Source of the DNA: Methylomonas sp. 11b
Lineage (GTDB): Bacteria; Pseudomonadota; Gammaproteobacteria; Methylococcales; Methylomonadaceae
Length of the DNA stretch: 64,000 nt
NCBI RefSeq assembly: GCF_000515215.1
Contig: NZ_KI911557.1
Location: 3,343,741-3,407,740, forward strand
Reading direction: 5' to 3'
Position 1 is the stretch's first letter; each line of letters begins with the position of its first letter. Below, one piece after another: positions 12,444 to 21,475 of this stretch. The translations under genes were made by a program, and so were the position numbers. Below the pieces are notes generated by a model. The model did no database searches and was not told the DNA's origin. It was given only the letters and a program-made list of their open reading frames with translations.

Positions 12444-12982
12444 CCGAGCGTTACGTTATTCTGGATCGGGACGGCACTATCAATGTCGATTCCGACGCAT
12501 TCATCAAATCTCCGGAGGAATGGCTGCCGCTGGCCGGCAGCCTGGAAGCACTCGCTTTGTTGAATCGGCACGGTTACAAAGTCGTGGTGATCAGCAATCA
12601 GTCGGGGATTGCCAGAGGCTTGTTCGATTTGGCGATGTTGGAGGCGATACACGCCAAAATGCTGCAATTAGCATCCAAGGCGGGCGGGAGCATAGAAGCC
12701 ATTTATTTTTGCCCTCATGGCCCAAACGACAGTTGTGATTGCCGCAAACCCCTGGACGGTCTGTTTCGGCGTTTTGCCTTCGACACGCGAGCCGATCTGA
12801 GTCGGACTTATGCGATTGGCGACTCCTTACGCGATATTAAGGCCGCCGAGTCAGCCGGCGCCAAACCGATTTTGGTCAGAACCGGGAAAGGCGAAAAAAC
12901 CGCTATTGATAATCCCCACCTCAACGTTCCTATTTTCGATAATCTTTATGACGCAGCCACGCACATCGTCTCGACAGCCTGA
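12440..12982 (+). CDS. gmhB: D-glycero-beta-D-manno-heptose-1,7-bisphosphate 7-phosphatase
   Basis: HAD-family phosphatase of the ADP-heptose pathway for the LPS inner core; it removes the C7 phosphate from heptose bisphosphate. The nucleophile motif LDRDGTIN is at residues 8-15. The zinc-binding Cys/His loop reads CPHGPNDSCDCRKP, and GDSLRDIKAA is the acidic HAD motif. 180 residues, normal for GmhB. It starts at GTG overlapping the glyS stop and its end overlaps plsC by 35 nt. The glyS-gmhB-plsC order is common in gammaproteobacteria. Confidence 0.95.
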   Translation: MTERYVILDRDGTINVDSDAFIKSPEEWLPLAGSLEALALLNRHGYKVVVISNQSGIARGLFDLAMLEAIHAKMLQLASKAGGSIEAIYFCPHGPNDSCDCRKPLDGLFRRFAFDTRADLSRTYAIGDSLRDIKAAESAGAKPILVRTGKGEKTAIDNPHLNVPIFDNLYDAATHIVSTA

Positions 12983-13712
12983 TTTCAGAGTCTATTTAGG
13001 CTCGACATTGTTGTTCATTTACATAGTATTCTCGACACTGATCGTCGGTGTGGCCATCTTGGGCGGTTTTTTTCTACCGTTTCCGATGCGCTACAAAATC
13101 GCCGACATTTGGATCAACTGCCTGCTGTATATGCTGAAGTTGTGTTGCGGCTTAAGTTATGAAGTGGAAGGCCTAGAAAACATTCCGCGTGATAGCGCGG
13201 CGATTATCCTCAGCAAACATCAATCGGCCTGGGAAACGGTGGCCTTGCGGCAATTTATTTCCCCGCAAACCGCGGTTCTGAAAAAATCGTTGCTGCAAAT
13301 TCCATTCGGCGGCTGGGCCTTGGCGACGTTAAAGCCGATTGCGATTGATCGGCAGAATCAAAAAGAAGCATTAAAAATGCTGATCGATCAGGGTATCGAG
13401 CGTTTGCAGGAAGGCTTGTTTGTAGTGGTGTTTCCTGAAGGAACCAGAGTGGCGCCGGGAGCGCATAAAAAATTTAACGCCGGCGGCTCTATGCTGGCGC
13501 AAAAATCGGGTTTTCCGGTGATCCCCTTAGCGCACAATGCTGGCGAATATTGGCCACGTAACAGCTTTTTGAAATATCCGGGCGTCATTAAGGTAAAGAT
13601 TGGGCCGGCCATTAGCAGCATCGATAAAAAATCGAAAGATATAAATGCAGAGGCGGAGGCATGGATCAATAAAGCGATGCAGGAAATCGACGAGGAACGA
13701 ACTGAGGGGTAA
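12948..13712 (+). CDS. plsC: 1-acylglycerol-3-phosphate acyltransferase (PlsC family)
   Basis: Lysophospholipid acyltransferase that adds the second acyl chain to make phosphatidic acid at the inner membrane. 254 residues from ATG 12948 (MTQPRTSSRQP). The frame is open further upstream but that part lies inside gmhB. An N-terminal membrane segment (TLLFIYIVFSTLIVGVAIL) precedes the acyltransferase motif I, KHQSAWET. This is an HX4E variant in place of the textbook HX4D and is frequent in this subfamily. FPEGTRV is motif III. Followed directly by a strong terminator, so it ends the glyQ-glyS-gmhB-plsC unit. Confidence 0.9.
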   Translation: MTQPRTSSRQPDFRVYLGSTLLFIYIVFSTLIVGVAILGGFFLPFPMRYKIADIWINCLLYMLKLCCGLSYEVEGLENIPRDSAAIILSKHQSAWETVALRQFISPQTAVLKKSLLQIPFGGWALATLKPIAIDRQNQKEALKMLIDQGIERLQEGLFVVVFPEGTRVAPGAHKKFNAGGSMLAQKSGFPVIPLAHNAGEYWPRNSFLKYPGVIKVKIGPAISSIDKKSKDINAEAEAWINKAMQEIDEERTEG

Positions 13713-13742
13713 ATCGAAATAGGGTATTAAAACTTGACCCAC

Positions 13743-13771
13743 AAAAAAGGCCCGCTTTCGCGGGCCTTTTT
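13743..13771. terminator. bidirectional Rho-independent terminator
   Basis: AAAAAAGGCCCGC-tttc-GCGGGCCTTTTTT, a perfect 9 bp GC-rich stem with A and T runs on both sides. It ends plsC on the plus strand and probably the lipoprotein gene at 13785 on the minus strand. Confidence 0.92.
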
Positions 13772-13784
13772 TCAAGCTTAAAGA

Positions 13785-13904
13785 TTAAAGCGCTACAGAA
13801 GTAGAGCTAGAAACTTTTTGTTTTGACGCATCTGGATCGTCCATGCAACCGCTCAGGCCAACAATCATCAGGGTCATAGCTAAAAGAGATAATACTTTTT
13901 TCAT
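13785..13904 (-). CDS. micro-lipoprotein, 39 residues (paralogue 1)
   Basis: ATG at 13904 is preceded by a clear GGAGG. The product is a lipoprotein signal (KKVLSLLAMTLMIVGLSGC) and only 20 residues after the lipidated Cys: MDDPDASKQKVSSSTSVAL. The lipobox is LSGC. The frame continues upstream but without a ribosome site. A sister gene lies at 14096-14233 with the same signal, the same MDDPD after Cys and a nearly identical ribosome site. The size is like entericidin-type micro-lipoproteins, but I see no sequence match to them. Asp follows at +3, so retention at either membrane is uncertain. Function unknown. Confidence 0.75.
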   Translation of the reverse strand: MKKVLSLLAMTLMIVGLSGCMDDPDASKQKVSSSTSVAL

Positions 13905-14040
13905 AACATCCTCCAAATAAAAGTTTTTTATATTTTTTCGTGTACTGAATCTAAACAAAAAATTAAGCACGGCGAGATTTAAACATGCCGAAGCAGTTTG
14001 GCGCAAACTAAATCTGTTTGGAGGAAAAAAATCTGGAATA

Positions 14041-14064
14041 TAAGGCCCACTTGCGTGGGCCTTA
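14041..14064 (-). terminator. hairpin terminator after micro-lipoprotein 2
   Basis: TAAGGCCCAC-ttgc-GTGGGCCTTA, a perfect 10 bp stem. On the minus strand the T run comes ~10 nt after the stem, so termination strength is uncertain. Confidence 0.5.
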
Positions 14065-14095
14065 CTCAGGAAGGAATATCCTGCCAGGGCTAGGA

Positions 14096-14233
14096 TTATT
14101 TAACCCCTGAACCTTGTTGGCTAGGTGAACCATAGCCTTTTGGTTTTGGATTGCCTTGGTCTGGGTCGTCCATGCAACCGCTCAAGCTTACAATCATCAT
14201 CACCATAGCCAAGACAGAAAATACTTTTTTCAT
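14096..14233 (-). CDS. micro-lipoprotein, 45 residues (paralogue 2)
   Basis: ATG at 14233 follows GGAGGATGTT. The product has a lipoprotein signal (KKVFSVLAMVMMIVSLSGC) and 25 residues after Cys: MDDPDQGNPKPKGYGSPSQQ, then GSGVK. It is a tandem duplicate of the gene at 13785-13904: 15 or so of the first 25 residues are identical and the ribosome site is conserved, while the tails have diverged completely. That pattern suggests selection on the lipidated N-terminus with a free tail. The gene is too short for most gene callers. Function unknown. Confidence 0.75.
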   Translation of the reverse strand: MKKVFSVLAMVMMIVSLSGCMDDPDQGNPKPKGYGSPSQQGSGVK

Positions 14234-14334
14234 AACATCCTCCGATTTAAAGGTTTTTTATTTTTGTGTGTACTCAAATTCAAGCACGCAAAATTTATAG
14301 CATGACAAAACCGAGTATGCAATACCCTAGATGT

Positions 14335-16242
14335 TTACAAAATATCGATGTCTTTCGGCAGATTGATCTTTATGTCCTTTCCTGCCCACTGTGCGGAGCC
14401 TATTGCTTGCCATTCTCCGGCCAAGTTGCTGTTCCTGAGGTCTTTTTCCCACACAAACGGTGCTCGAATTCTCTTCATTTTGACGATAAATTGTGTGCTA
14501 TCCAGCTCTAAACCGGTTTTTTTTCCCCAGAACGCCGTAACTTTCATGATGAATTTTTTCAAGCGGAGCTCGTCGATATTCGGCGTTACCGCAATGTTGG
14601 CCCACATGGAATGCACCCGTCCCCAATTCGGCGCCAACAGGCGGCCTTGCCGATCAACAAACGGTAACCATTGCTCTTCGCCGTTGGCATCCAAGTAGGT
14701 AATGGCCAGTAAACGGTCGTAGCCTTCGAAATGGTCGTGCAAATACAAGGCATGCGGAGTGATACCTAAAAACGTGTGAGACATCATCAAAACAGCATTG
14801 CTCATATCCGCCAGCATGCTGGTTATCGGCGACTGACGGGTGTTGACATGCAGTCGATACAACAAGCCATAGTGAAAGCTGCTGTTGAACTGAAACAAGA
14901 TCAATACCAACAGCACTTTGCTGATTTTGTGTACGCGACTTCTGGCGGGTAGTGCATGCTCCGCCTCGAAAATTCGTTCGTAGAAGCTCGGCGGCAGGCT
15001 TTCGGCTGATGTAGGCAGACAACTCACATCGCAAACCAAACGTGCACGCGAATCGGCAATTGCCCGATAACGCCCGCATATCCACTGATAAAGCAGTGGT
15101 AGCTTCATGGCCCAGCCTATCATCGCGGTATAGCGCATCGAGATTAAAATCTGCGCGTAAGTATCAACGCCGGCATAAACCCGCCCGTCACTATCCACCG
15201 CGTACAAATCAGTCAGTAGCTGCTCTTCGCCCAACTCGGCTAGAGCTGGATAGTCGATTGCAAACACTTGTGCGGGTTTGAAATCGACGCCGTGCAAAAC
15301 GTCGAAATGATTGAGCGTTAAAACCGTACGGTTACACAAAGGGCATTGCTGGTCGTAAAAAACCGTCAATAGCGGCTGTTTGACCCGCAGAAAGACGCCG
15401 ATTTTTCTATACCAGGCAAACGGCATCACTAAAACGTAAAAAATCAACATTCCCATGCCAAACGGGTAAATATTGAACGACAGCGTGATGCCGATATGTA
15501 GCGAGATACCCAGCAGAAAATACAGCCATCTAAACTGGCGGCGATGGAAAAACAACAGGAAAGTAAACTGGAACACGATGATGGTGTAACCGATAATTTT
15601 CTGCAAAATCTCGATGTTCAACAACCAGGACAAATCCAGCGCGGACATGTAATACGGAATCGAAGACGGCAGCCAGGCACCCAAGCCGTTGCGCCAATGT
15701 TCGGCAAACATCTTGTGGATCGCCGAATCGAAGTATAAAAATCCCAGACAAATCGCGACAGGCAGATAATAGGTCAATGCAGACACTTCTGAAGCCTGGT
15801 ATTGAGAGTAATGCACGAACGGGCGCAGCAATTTTTTTCTGAGGCTATCCACAGAGAAAGCCTGATCCATCGGCATGAAGATCAGAAAAAAATTGGCGCC
15901 GATCATGAACAAATCAAAGCCGCCGTCGAAATCGCGCTGCATTGGCGTGAAATTGACGAACAGCAACCAAAAAATGTAATTTGCAATACTGGCCGCCTGG
16001 CAGCGGTAGCCGATGACCAAGCAAAACGCCACCACTGCCCATAGCCATAAAAAGAACGGGATCATCGGAAATTCGACATCCATGAACGGGATGGGATCGA
16101 ATATCAAGTGGTTGAAATACAGCAGAAAGAATACTTCCTGTAGTGTCACCAACCCGAACAATAGCCTGAAAAGGCCTACGCCGGTAGCGGGTACTTTTTT
16201 GGAATAAAGCGCGTTTATTTTCTGAACTAACAGTTTGTACAT
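14335..16242 (-). CDS. HTTM domain protein with C-terminal DCC thiol oxidoreductase domain
   Basis: 635 residues from ATG 16242 (MYKLLVQKI); a TTG start 18 nt upstream is also possible. Residues 1-290 hold about eight membrane segments of the HTTM type, the fold shared with vitamin-K-dependent gamma-carboxylase. Next comes a DCC (DUF393) domain with VFYDQQCPLCNRTV, whose CPLC is the redox pair, running to about residue 420. The last ~200 residues are a membrane segment (LLVLILFQFNSSFHYG) and a soluble tail. HTTM-DCC fusions are known but not characterised biochemically. Roles in thiol oxidation or quinone-linked chemistry are guesses. The neighbours are small unknown membrane proteins and lipoproteins. 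Confidence 0.8.
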   Translation of the reverse strand: MYKLLVQKINALYSKKVPATGVGLFRLLFGLVTLQEVFFLLYFNHLIFDPIPFMDVEFPMIPFFLWLWAVVAFCLVIGYRCQAASIANYIFWLLFVNFTPMQRDFDGGFDLFMIGANFFLIFMPMDQAFSVDSLRKKLLRPFVHYSQYQASEVSALTYYLPVAICLGFLYFDSAIHKMFAEHWRNGLGAWLPSSIPYYMSALDLSWLLNIEILQKIIGYTIIVFQFTFLLFFHRRQFRWLYFLLGISLHIGITLSFNIYPFGMGMLIFYVLVMPFAWYRKIGVFLRVKQPLLTVFYDQQCPLCNRTVLTLNHFDVLHGVDFKPAQVFAIDYPALAELGEEQLLTDLYAVDSDGRVYAGVDTYAQILISMRYTAMIGWAMKLPLLYQWICGRYRAIADSRARLVCDVSCLPTSAESLPPSFYERIFEAEHALPARSRVHKISKVLLVLILFQFNSSFHYGLLYRLHVNTRQSPITSMLADMSNAVLMMSHTFLGITPHALYLHDHFEGYDRLLAITYLDANGEEQWLPFVDRQGRLLAPNWGRVHSMWANIAVTPNIDELRLKKFIMKVTAFWGKKTGLELDSTQFIVKMKRIRAPFVWEKDLRNSNLAGEWQAIGSAQWAGKDIKINLPKDIDIL

Positions 16243-16308
16243 AGCGGGTCGGCAGGCCAAAAGGCCACGGATTATAAGGTATTTAAACTAGGCATGCTTC
16301 AGGCAAAA

Positions 16309-16345
16309 AAAAAGCGGCTACGGGATCTATCCGTAGCCGCTTTTT
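16309..16345. terminator. bidirectional Rho-independent terminator
   Basis: AAAAAGCGGCTACGG-gatctat-CCGTAGCCGCTTTTT, a 15 bp stem counting the A/T pairs. It terminates the small gene at 16377-16505 on the minus strand and insulates it from the HTTM gene. Confidence 0.9.
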
Positions 16346-16376
16346 CCAGAAAAGCTTTGTAAGCGAGGGGTGTAGC

Positions 16377-16505
16377 TTACTCTTCGTCTTTAGGCTCAGC
16401 AAAAACCCATTTTACAAAAAAGTATCCTGCAGCGATGATAACCAGCGCTCCAATCATGCCCGACGGTTCTTTCAGCATTTCTGTTAAATCTAAGATCGCT
16501 CCCAT
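16377..16505 (-). CDS. small membrane protein, 42 residues
   Basis: ATG at 16505 has GGAGG at 16511-16515. The peptide starts MGAILDLTEMLKEPSG, has one membrane helix (MIGALVIIAAGYFFVKWVF) and ends AEPKDEE. It is flanked by its own strong terminator. The acidic tail and single helix are typical of small membrane subunits or regulators, but no family is recognised. The next gene, at 16719, is divergent and also encodes a membrane protein. Confidence 0.7.
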   Translation of the reverse strand: MGAILDLTEMLKEPSGMIGALVIIAAGYFFVKWVFAEPKDEE

Positions 16506-16718
16506 GGGTGCCTCCTACCTTTAGTTAGTTGTTATAAAATTTGCCATGTCTTTGGCGGTCGAGCTTCATATGTTACTTTAGCCACCTTCAAAGTCAAGCG
16601 ATTCATGGCTATCGCGGAAACATCCGACCGCAATTGCCATCCAGGTGGATTATGGTAGTATGCCTTCTCAACCTGAATTTTGAGAATTATAAAAACAGTT
16701 ACAACAAGGGGAATAGAG

Positions 16719-17138
16719 ATGATTGGTGGCGTAATAATGATTTTGACGGCAATCTGGGTATATCAAACCCTGATAAAAGCCAAAACGGGTAATGTTCTGA
16801 TGTGGGTAGCCGGCTGTGCCATAGTGTTCTTGGTCATTCAGGTGATGTTCTACAACATCAACATCATGATCATCGACGGTTTGGACGGTAAAGATGTCGG
16901 CGGCGAATATGATCGCGACCTGACCAGCGTCGGTGATAGAAAAACCCAGGAAGGTGCCGGCGGCTGGTTCATGCCGGTTTTCTTCGAATTACTGCCGCCG
17001 TTTGCCGGTGTGCTGGCCGTGGCTTTGATTCGTTGTCAGTTTATTTTGAAACAAGCGTTGACTCCGGCCAATCTGTTCAGCGGTATCAAAGAGTTGTTCG
17101 TCAGCATCAAAAACAGCTTTAAAACCTCCAGCAACTAA
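16719..17138 (+). CDS. membrane protein of unknown function, 139 residues
   Basis: Start taken at ATG 16719 (MIGGVIMILTAIWVY) behind AAGGGGA; the frame is open to 16680. Helix 1 spans about residues 2-17, helix 2 about 25-45 (VLMWVAGCAIVFLVIQVMF), and helix 3 about 92-108 (PPFAGVLAVALIRC). A charged loop between helices 2 and 3 includes GLDGKDVGGEYDRDLTS. I recognise no family. The gene lies between two other small membrane-protein genes and is followed by a hairpin. Confidence 0.7.
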   Translation: MIGGVIMILTAIWVYQTLIKAKTGNVLMWVAGCAIVFLVIQVMFYNINIMIIDGLDGKDVGGEYDRDLTSVGDRKTQEGAGGWFMPVFFELLPPFAGVLAVALIRCQFILKQALTPANLFSGIKELFVSIKNSFKTSSN

Positions 17139-17151
17139 ACAGGCTGACTCC

Positions 17152-17175
17152 GAAGCCCAAGGTTGCTTGGGCTTC
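17152..17175 (+). terminator. hairpin after the 139-residue membrane protein
   Basis: GAAGCCCAA-ggttgc-TTGGGCTTC, a 9 bp perfect stem with only a short T-containing tail (GTTAC). It is a likely convergent terminator between this gene and the DUF2970 gene. Confidence 0.5.
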
Positions 17176-17193
17176 GTTACCGACCGAAATTCC

Positions 17194-17385
17194 TCAGCCG
17201 CCGGTAACTGCGGATACGATGCTGACTATTGTTAAAATAAACAACACAGTCACAATCAGCCCCACGACAATATAGGCAGGCAAAGAGCCATGCTGAAAAT
17301 CAACCTCTCTGTTCTTATTGCTTTGCACGCCGATCACGGCGGCAATTACGCTTTTTACGACATGCAATAGACTGGGTTTAGACAT
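17194..17385 (-). CDS. DUF2970 family membrane protein
   Basis: 63 residues from ATG 17385, with GAGGGA upstream. The N-terminus KPSLLHVVKSVIAAVIGVQS and the following NREVDFQHGS are the DUF2970 signature. One C-terminal membrane helix follows (YIVVGLIVTVLFILTIVSIV). DUF2970 proteins are short proteobacterial inner-membrane proteins with no known function. Transcribed divergently from metH with ~75 bp between them. Confidence 0.85.
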   Translation of the reverse strand: MSKPSLLHVVKSVIAAVIGVQSNKNREVDFQHGSLPAYIVVGLIVTVLFILTIVSIVSAVTGG

Positions 17386-17461
17386 GATTTCCCTCAAAAA
17401 TTGGTTTGATAACAATACGGACTAGCCCACCGTACATTCACCCTTGCGACCATCAGGCAGT

Positions 17462-20400
17462 ATGAACAGCACACAAAGATTACACCAGTTATTATCTCAG
17501 CGGATTTTGTTTCTGGACGGTGCGATGGGCACCATGATACAGAGCTACAAATTGGAGGAGAAGGATTATCGCGGCGCTCGCTTCGCCGACTGGCCTGTCG
17601 ATCTTAAGGGCAACAACGATTTATTATCGATTACTCAGCCGGAGGTAATCAAGGCGATTCACCGCGCCTACCTGGATGCCGGTTCGGATATTCTGGAAAC
17701 CAATACTTTCAATTCCACCCGTATCGCGATGGCCGATTATCGGATGGAAGACCTGGCTTACGAAATCAATGTCGCTTCGGCACGGGTTGCCAAACAGGCC
17801 GCAGAGGTAGTCAGCGCGTTAACGCCGGACAAACCCCGTTTCGTTGCCGGCGTGTTGGGACCAACTAATCGCACCTCCTCAATGTCACCGGATGTAAATG
17901 ATCCGGGCTTCCGCAACATTACCTTCGACGACTTGGTTGCAGCCTACAGCGAAGCCACCCAAGGCTTGATCGACGGCGGTGCCGACATCATCCTGATAGA
18001 AACTGTATTCGATACGCTGAATGCCAAAGCGGCGATTTTCGCGGTCGAACAAACCTTCGACAAACTCGGCTACAAACTGCCGGTGATGATCTCCGGCACA
18101 ATCACCGACGCCTCCGGCCGCACGCTGTCCGGACAAACCGCTGCCGCGTTCTGGTATTCGTTGAAGCACGTGCAACCGATCTCGATCGGCTTCAACTGCG
18201 CGCTAGGCGCCCAGGAATTGCGCCAGTATATAGAAGAACTGTCCAACATCGCCGATACCTACGTTTCCGCTCACCCTAATGCCGGCTTGCCGAACGAATT
18301 CGGCGAATACGACGAAACGCCGGAGCAAATGGCCGCCGAATTGGCCGACTGGGCCGCCAGCGGCTATCTGAACATCATCGGCGGTTGTTGCGGCACCTCG
18401 CCCGATACCATTCGGGCCATCGTAGCCGCGCTAGACAAATATCCGCCGCGCCGGATTCCGGAATTGGAAAAACGCTGCCACCTAGCTGGCCTGGAAGCTA
18501 TGAGCATCGGTCCGGAAACGCTGTTCGTTAACGTCGGCGAGCGCACTAACGTCACCGGCTCGGCAGTGTTCAAAAAAATGATCATTGAAGAGCGTTATGA
18601 AGAAGCCTTGGACGTTGCCAAACAGCAGGTCGAAAACGGCGCGCAAATCATCGACATCAATATGGACGAAGGCATGCTGGATTCTAAAGCCGCGATGGTG
18701 CGCTTTTTGAACCTGCTGGCAGCCGAGCCGGACATTGCCAAAGTACCGATCATGCTCGACTCATCCAAATGGGAGATTCTGGAAGCCGGTCTGAAATGCA
18801 TCCAGGGTAAGGGTGTTGTCAACTCGATCTCCATTAAGGAAGGCGAGGAAGCGTTTATTAAGCATGCCAAGCTGGTGCGCCGTTATGGCGCGGCGGTGAT
18901 CGTGATGGCGTTCGACGAACAAGGTCAGGCAGACACGATGGCGCGCAAAGTTGAAATCTGCACCCGCGCCTATAAAATTCTGACCGAACAAATCGGCTTC
19001 CCGCCGGAAGATATTATCTTCGATCCGAATATTTTCGCGGTCGCCACCGGCATCGAAGAACACAACAATTACGGCGTCGATTTCATCGAAGCCACTCGCA
19101 TCATCAAACAGACTCTGCCGCACGCCTTAATTTCCGGCGGCGTCTCCAACGTGTCGTTCTCGTTCCGCGGCAACAATCCGGTGCGCGAAGCGATCCATGC
19201 GGTATTCCTGTATCACGCCGTACAAGCCGGCATGGACATGGGGATCGTCAACGCCGGCCAATTGGCGATTTACGCCGACATCCCGGAAGAACTGCGTAAC
19301 GCCGTCGAAGACGTCATCCTGAACCGCACGCCGGAGGGCACTGAACAACTGCTGGCAATCGCCGAAAAATATCGCGGCAGCGGCCAGGCAGCCAAGGTGG
19401 AAACCCTGGAATGGCGGGAATGGCCGGTCACTAAACGCCTGGAACATGCGTTAGTGAAAGGCATTGCCGATTACATTGAAGAAGATACCGAAGCGGCAAG
19501 GCTGGAAGCAGAAAAACCGTTACACGTCATCGAAGGGCCTTTGATGGACGGCATGAATGTGGTCGGCGACTTGTTCGGCGAAGGCAAGATGTTTCTGCCG
19601 CAAGTGGTCAAATCGGCGCGAGTCATGAAAAAAGCCGTGGCGTATTTAATGCCGTTTATGGACGCTGAAATAGACGGCAGCGAGCGGCAAACCAACGGCA
19701 AGGTGCTGATGGCCACCGTCAAGGGTGACGTACACGACATCGGCAAAAACATCGTCGGCGTGGTATTGCAATGCAATAATTATGAAGTCATCGATTTGGG
19801 CGTGATGGTGCCGGCCGAGACGATTCTGAAAACTGCCCGCGAGCAAAATGTCGATGTGATCGGCCTCAGCGGCCTGATCACGCCGTCGCTGGATGAAATG
19901 GTGCATGTCGCCAAAGAAATGCAACGCCAAGGCTTCACGATTCCATTGATGATAGGCGGCGCGACGACTTCGCGCGCGCATACCGCCGTAAAAATTGAAC
20001 CGCACTATCAGTCGCCGACCGTCTATGTCACCGATGCATCGCGCAGTGTCGGCGTGGTCAGCTCCCTGCTCAGCGACGATTTAAAAGCCGATTTCGTGGA
20101 AAAAACCCGTGCCGAGTATGAAGTGGTGCGCGAGCGTCACAAGGGGCGACACGCTAAGAATCCACAACATAATCTGGAAAAAGCCCGGCAGAACAAATTC
20201 AATTACGCCAGCCATCAGCCGGTTAAACCTAAGTTCCTCGGCACCAAGGTAGTCGATAATTTCCCGCTGGATACGCTGGTTTGGTACATCGACTGGACGC
20301 CGTTCTTCCAGACTTGGGAATTGTCCGGCAGCTATCCGGCCATTCTTAGCGATCACGTGGTTGGCGTCGAAGCCACCAAGCTATTCGAAGACGCTCAGGA

Positions 20401-21133
20401 GATGCTGAAACACCTGATTCGCGAGCAATGGTTGACAGCCAAGGCCGTCATAGGCTTCTTCCCGGCCAACAGCGACGGCGACGACATCGTGCTGTATACC
20501 GACGACACCCGTAGCCAGCCACGCGAAACGCTGCACCATTTGCGCCAGCAAAACGTCAAGGCGCCGGGTCGGCCAAACTACTGTCTTTCCGATTTCATCG
20601 CTCCGATCGGTAGCGGCATTGCCGACTATCTGGGAGGTTTCGCGGTGACCTCCGGTATCGGCATCGAAACCAAACTGGCCGAGTTCGAAAAAGATCATGA
20701 TGACTACAGCTCCATCATGCTGAAAGCGTTAGCCGACCGTCTAGCCGAAGCCTTTGCGGAATACATGCATCAAGCCGTACGCCGGGATTACTGGGGTTAT
20801 GCCGAAGATGAACAACACGATAACCACGCGCTGATCGAGGAAGCGTATCAAGGTATCCGTCCGGCGCCTGGCTATCCGGCTTGCCCAGACCACACCGAAA
20901 AAGCCAAGTTGTTCGAGTTGCTGAACGTCACCGAAAACACCACCATCGAACTAACCGAAAACTTTGCTATGTATCCGACTGCGGCGGTTAGCGGCTGGTA
21001 TTTCTCGCACCCTGATTCGCAGTATTTCAACGTCGGCAAGATCGATCAGGACCAGTTGGAGGACTATGCGCGGCGCAAAGGCTTGAAGATCGAAGTGGCA
21101 GAACGTTGGTTGGCGGCGCATTTAAACCATTAA
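17462..21133 (+). CDS. metH: cobalamin-dependent methionine synthase
   Basis: Transfers the methyl group of 5-methyltetrahydrofolate to homocysteine through methylcobalamin. 1223 residues, matching E. coli MetH. Domains: homocysteine-binding (1-330, Zn cysteines in GFNCALG and GGCCGTS), pterin-binding (about 350-620, [15 protein letters not shown]), helical cap and B12-binding (650-890), and AdoMet-binding reactivation (C-terminal ~320, with [11 protein letters not shown] and [12 protein letters not shown]). His758 in [12 protein letters not shown] is the lower axial cobalt ligand. Start ATG 17462; an in-frame TTG at 17444 is less likely. The B12 uptake and assembly genes at 48-53 kb supply its cofactor. 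Confidence 0.97.
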   Translation: MNSTQRLHQLLSQRILFLDGAMGTMIQSYKLEEKDYRGARFADWPVDLKGNNDLLSITQPEVIKAIHRAYLDAGSDILETNTFNSTRIAMADYRMEDLAYEINVASARVAKQAAEVVSALTPDKPRFVAGVLGPTNRTSSMSPDVNDPGFRNITFDDLVAAYSEATQGLIDGGADIILIETVFDTLNAKAAIFAVEQTFDKLGYKLPVMISGTITDASGRTLSGQTAAAFWYSLKHVQPISIGFNCALGAQELRQYIEELSNIADTYVSAHPNAGLPNEFGEYDETPEQMAAELADWAASGYLNIIGGCCGTSPDTIRAIVAALDKYPPRRIPELEKRCHLAGLEAMSIGPETLFVNVGERTNVTGSAVFKKMIIEERYEEALDVAKQQVENGAQIIDINMDEGMLDSKAAMVRFLNLLAAEPDIAKVPIMLDSSKWEILEAGLKCIQGKGVVNSISIKEGEEAFIKHAKLVRRYGAAVIVMAFDEQGQADTMARKVEICTRAYKILTEQIGFPPEDIIFDPNIFAVATGIEEHNNYGVDFIEATRIIKQTLPHALISGGVSNVSFSFRGNNPVREAIHAVFLYHAVQAGMDMGIVNAGQLAIYADIPEELRNAVEDVILNRTPEGTEQLLAIAEKYRGSGQAAKVETLEWREWPVTKRLEHALVKGIADYIEEDTEAARLEAEKPLHVIEGPLMDGMNVVGDLFGEGKMFLPQVVKSARVMKKAVAYLMPFMDAEIDGSERQTNGKVLMATVKGDVHDIGKNIVGVVLQCNNYEVIDLGVMVPAETILKTAREQNVDVIGLSGLITPSLDEMVHVAKEMQRQGFTIPLMIGGATTSRAHTAVKIEPHYQSPTVYVTDASRSVGVVSSLLSDDLKADFVEKTRAEYEVVRERHKGRHAKNPQHNLEKARQNKFNYASHQPVKPKFLGTKVVDNFPLDTLVWYIDWTPFFQTWELSGSYPAILSDHVVGVEATKLFEDAQEMLKHLIREQWLTAKAVIGFFPANSDGDDIVLYTDDTRSQPRETLHHLRQQNVKAPGRPNYCLSDFIAPIGSGIADYLGGFAVTSGIGIETKLAEFEKDHDDYSSIMLKALADRLAEAFAEYMHQAVRRDYWGYAEDEQHDNHALIEEAYQGIRPAPGYPACPDHTEKAKLFELLNVTENTTIELTENFAMYPTAAVSGWYFSHPDSQYFNVGKIDQDQLEDYARRKGLKIEVAERWLAAHLNH

Positions 21134-21144
21134 CCGCTAAAGTA

Positions 21145-21390
21145 ATGACGGATTTTATCCTGTTCGGCACCGAAGGCTGTCATTTGTGCGAAGAGGCGGA
21201 AGCGTTATTGGTAGCCGCCGGGCTGGATTTTATGAGTCGGGACATTATGGACAACGAGCAATGGCAGGTGGAGTATGGTTTGTTGATTCCGGTGTTGTGG
21301 CACGCCCAAAGCCAAAATCAACTGAATTGGCCATTCGATAGCCTACAATTAAAAGCGTTTAGCACCGCCATCGATACAGTCGAATACTAG
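21145..21390 (+). CDS. glutaredoxin family protein (DUF836 type)
   Basis: 81 residues from ATG 21145, 11 nt after metH. The sequence FILFGTEGCHLCEEAEALL puts a CHLC redox pair at the end of the first strand of a thioredoxin-like fold. RDI and the cis-Pro segment LLIPVLWH follow. This is the short glutaredoxin-like family often seen as a lone small gene. Pairing with metH suggests co-transcription, perhaps a redox partner, but that is only positional. Confidence 0.85.
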   Translation: MTDFILFGTEGCHLCEEAEALLVAAGLDFMSRDIMDNEQWQVEYGLLIPVLWHAQSQNQLNWPFDSLQLKAFSTAIDTVEY

Positions 21391-21475
21391 CCAGCATGCC
21401 GGACGCAGTATCGGTTTAGCGGTAGTCAAATCGCAACTGCCGGAACATCGCAACGCAAAGCGGCGAACGATAAAA

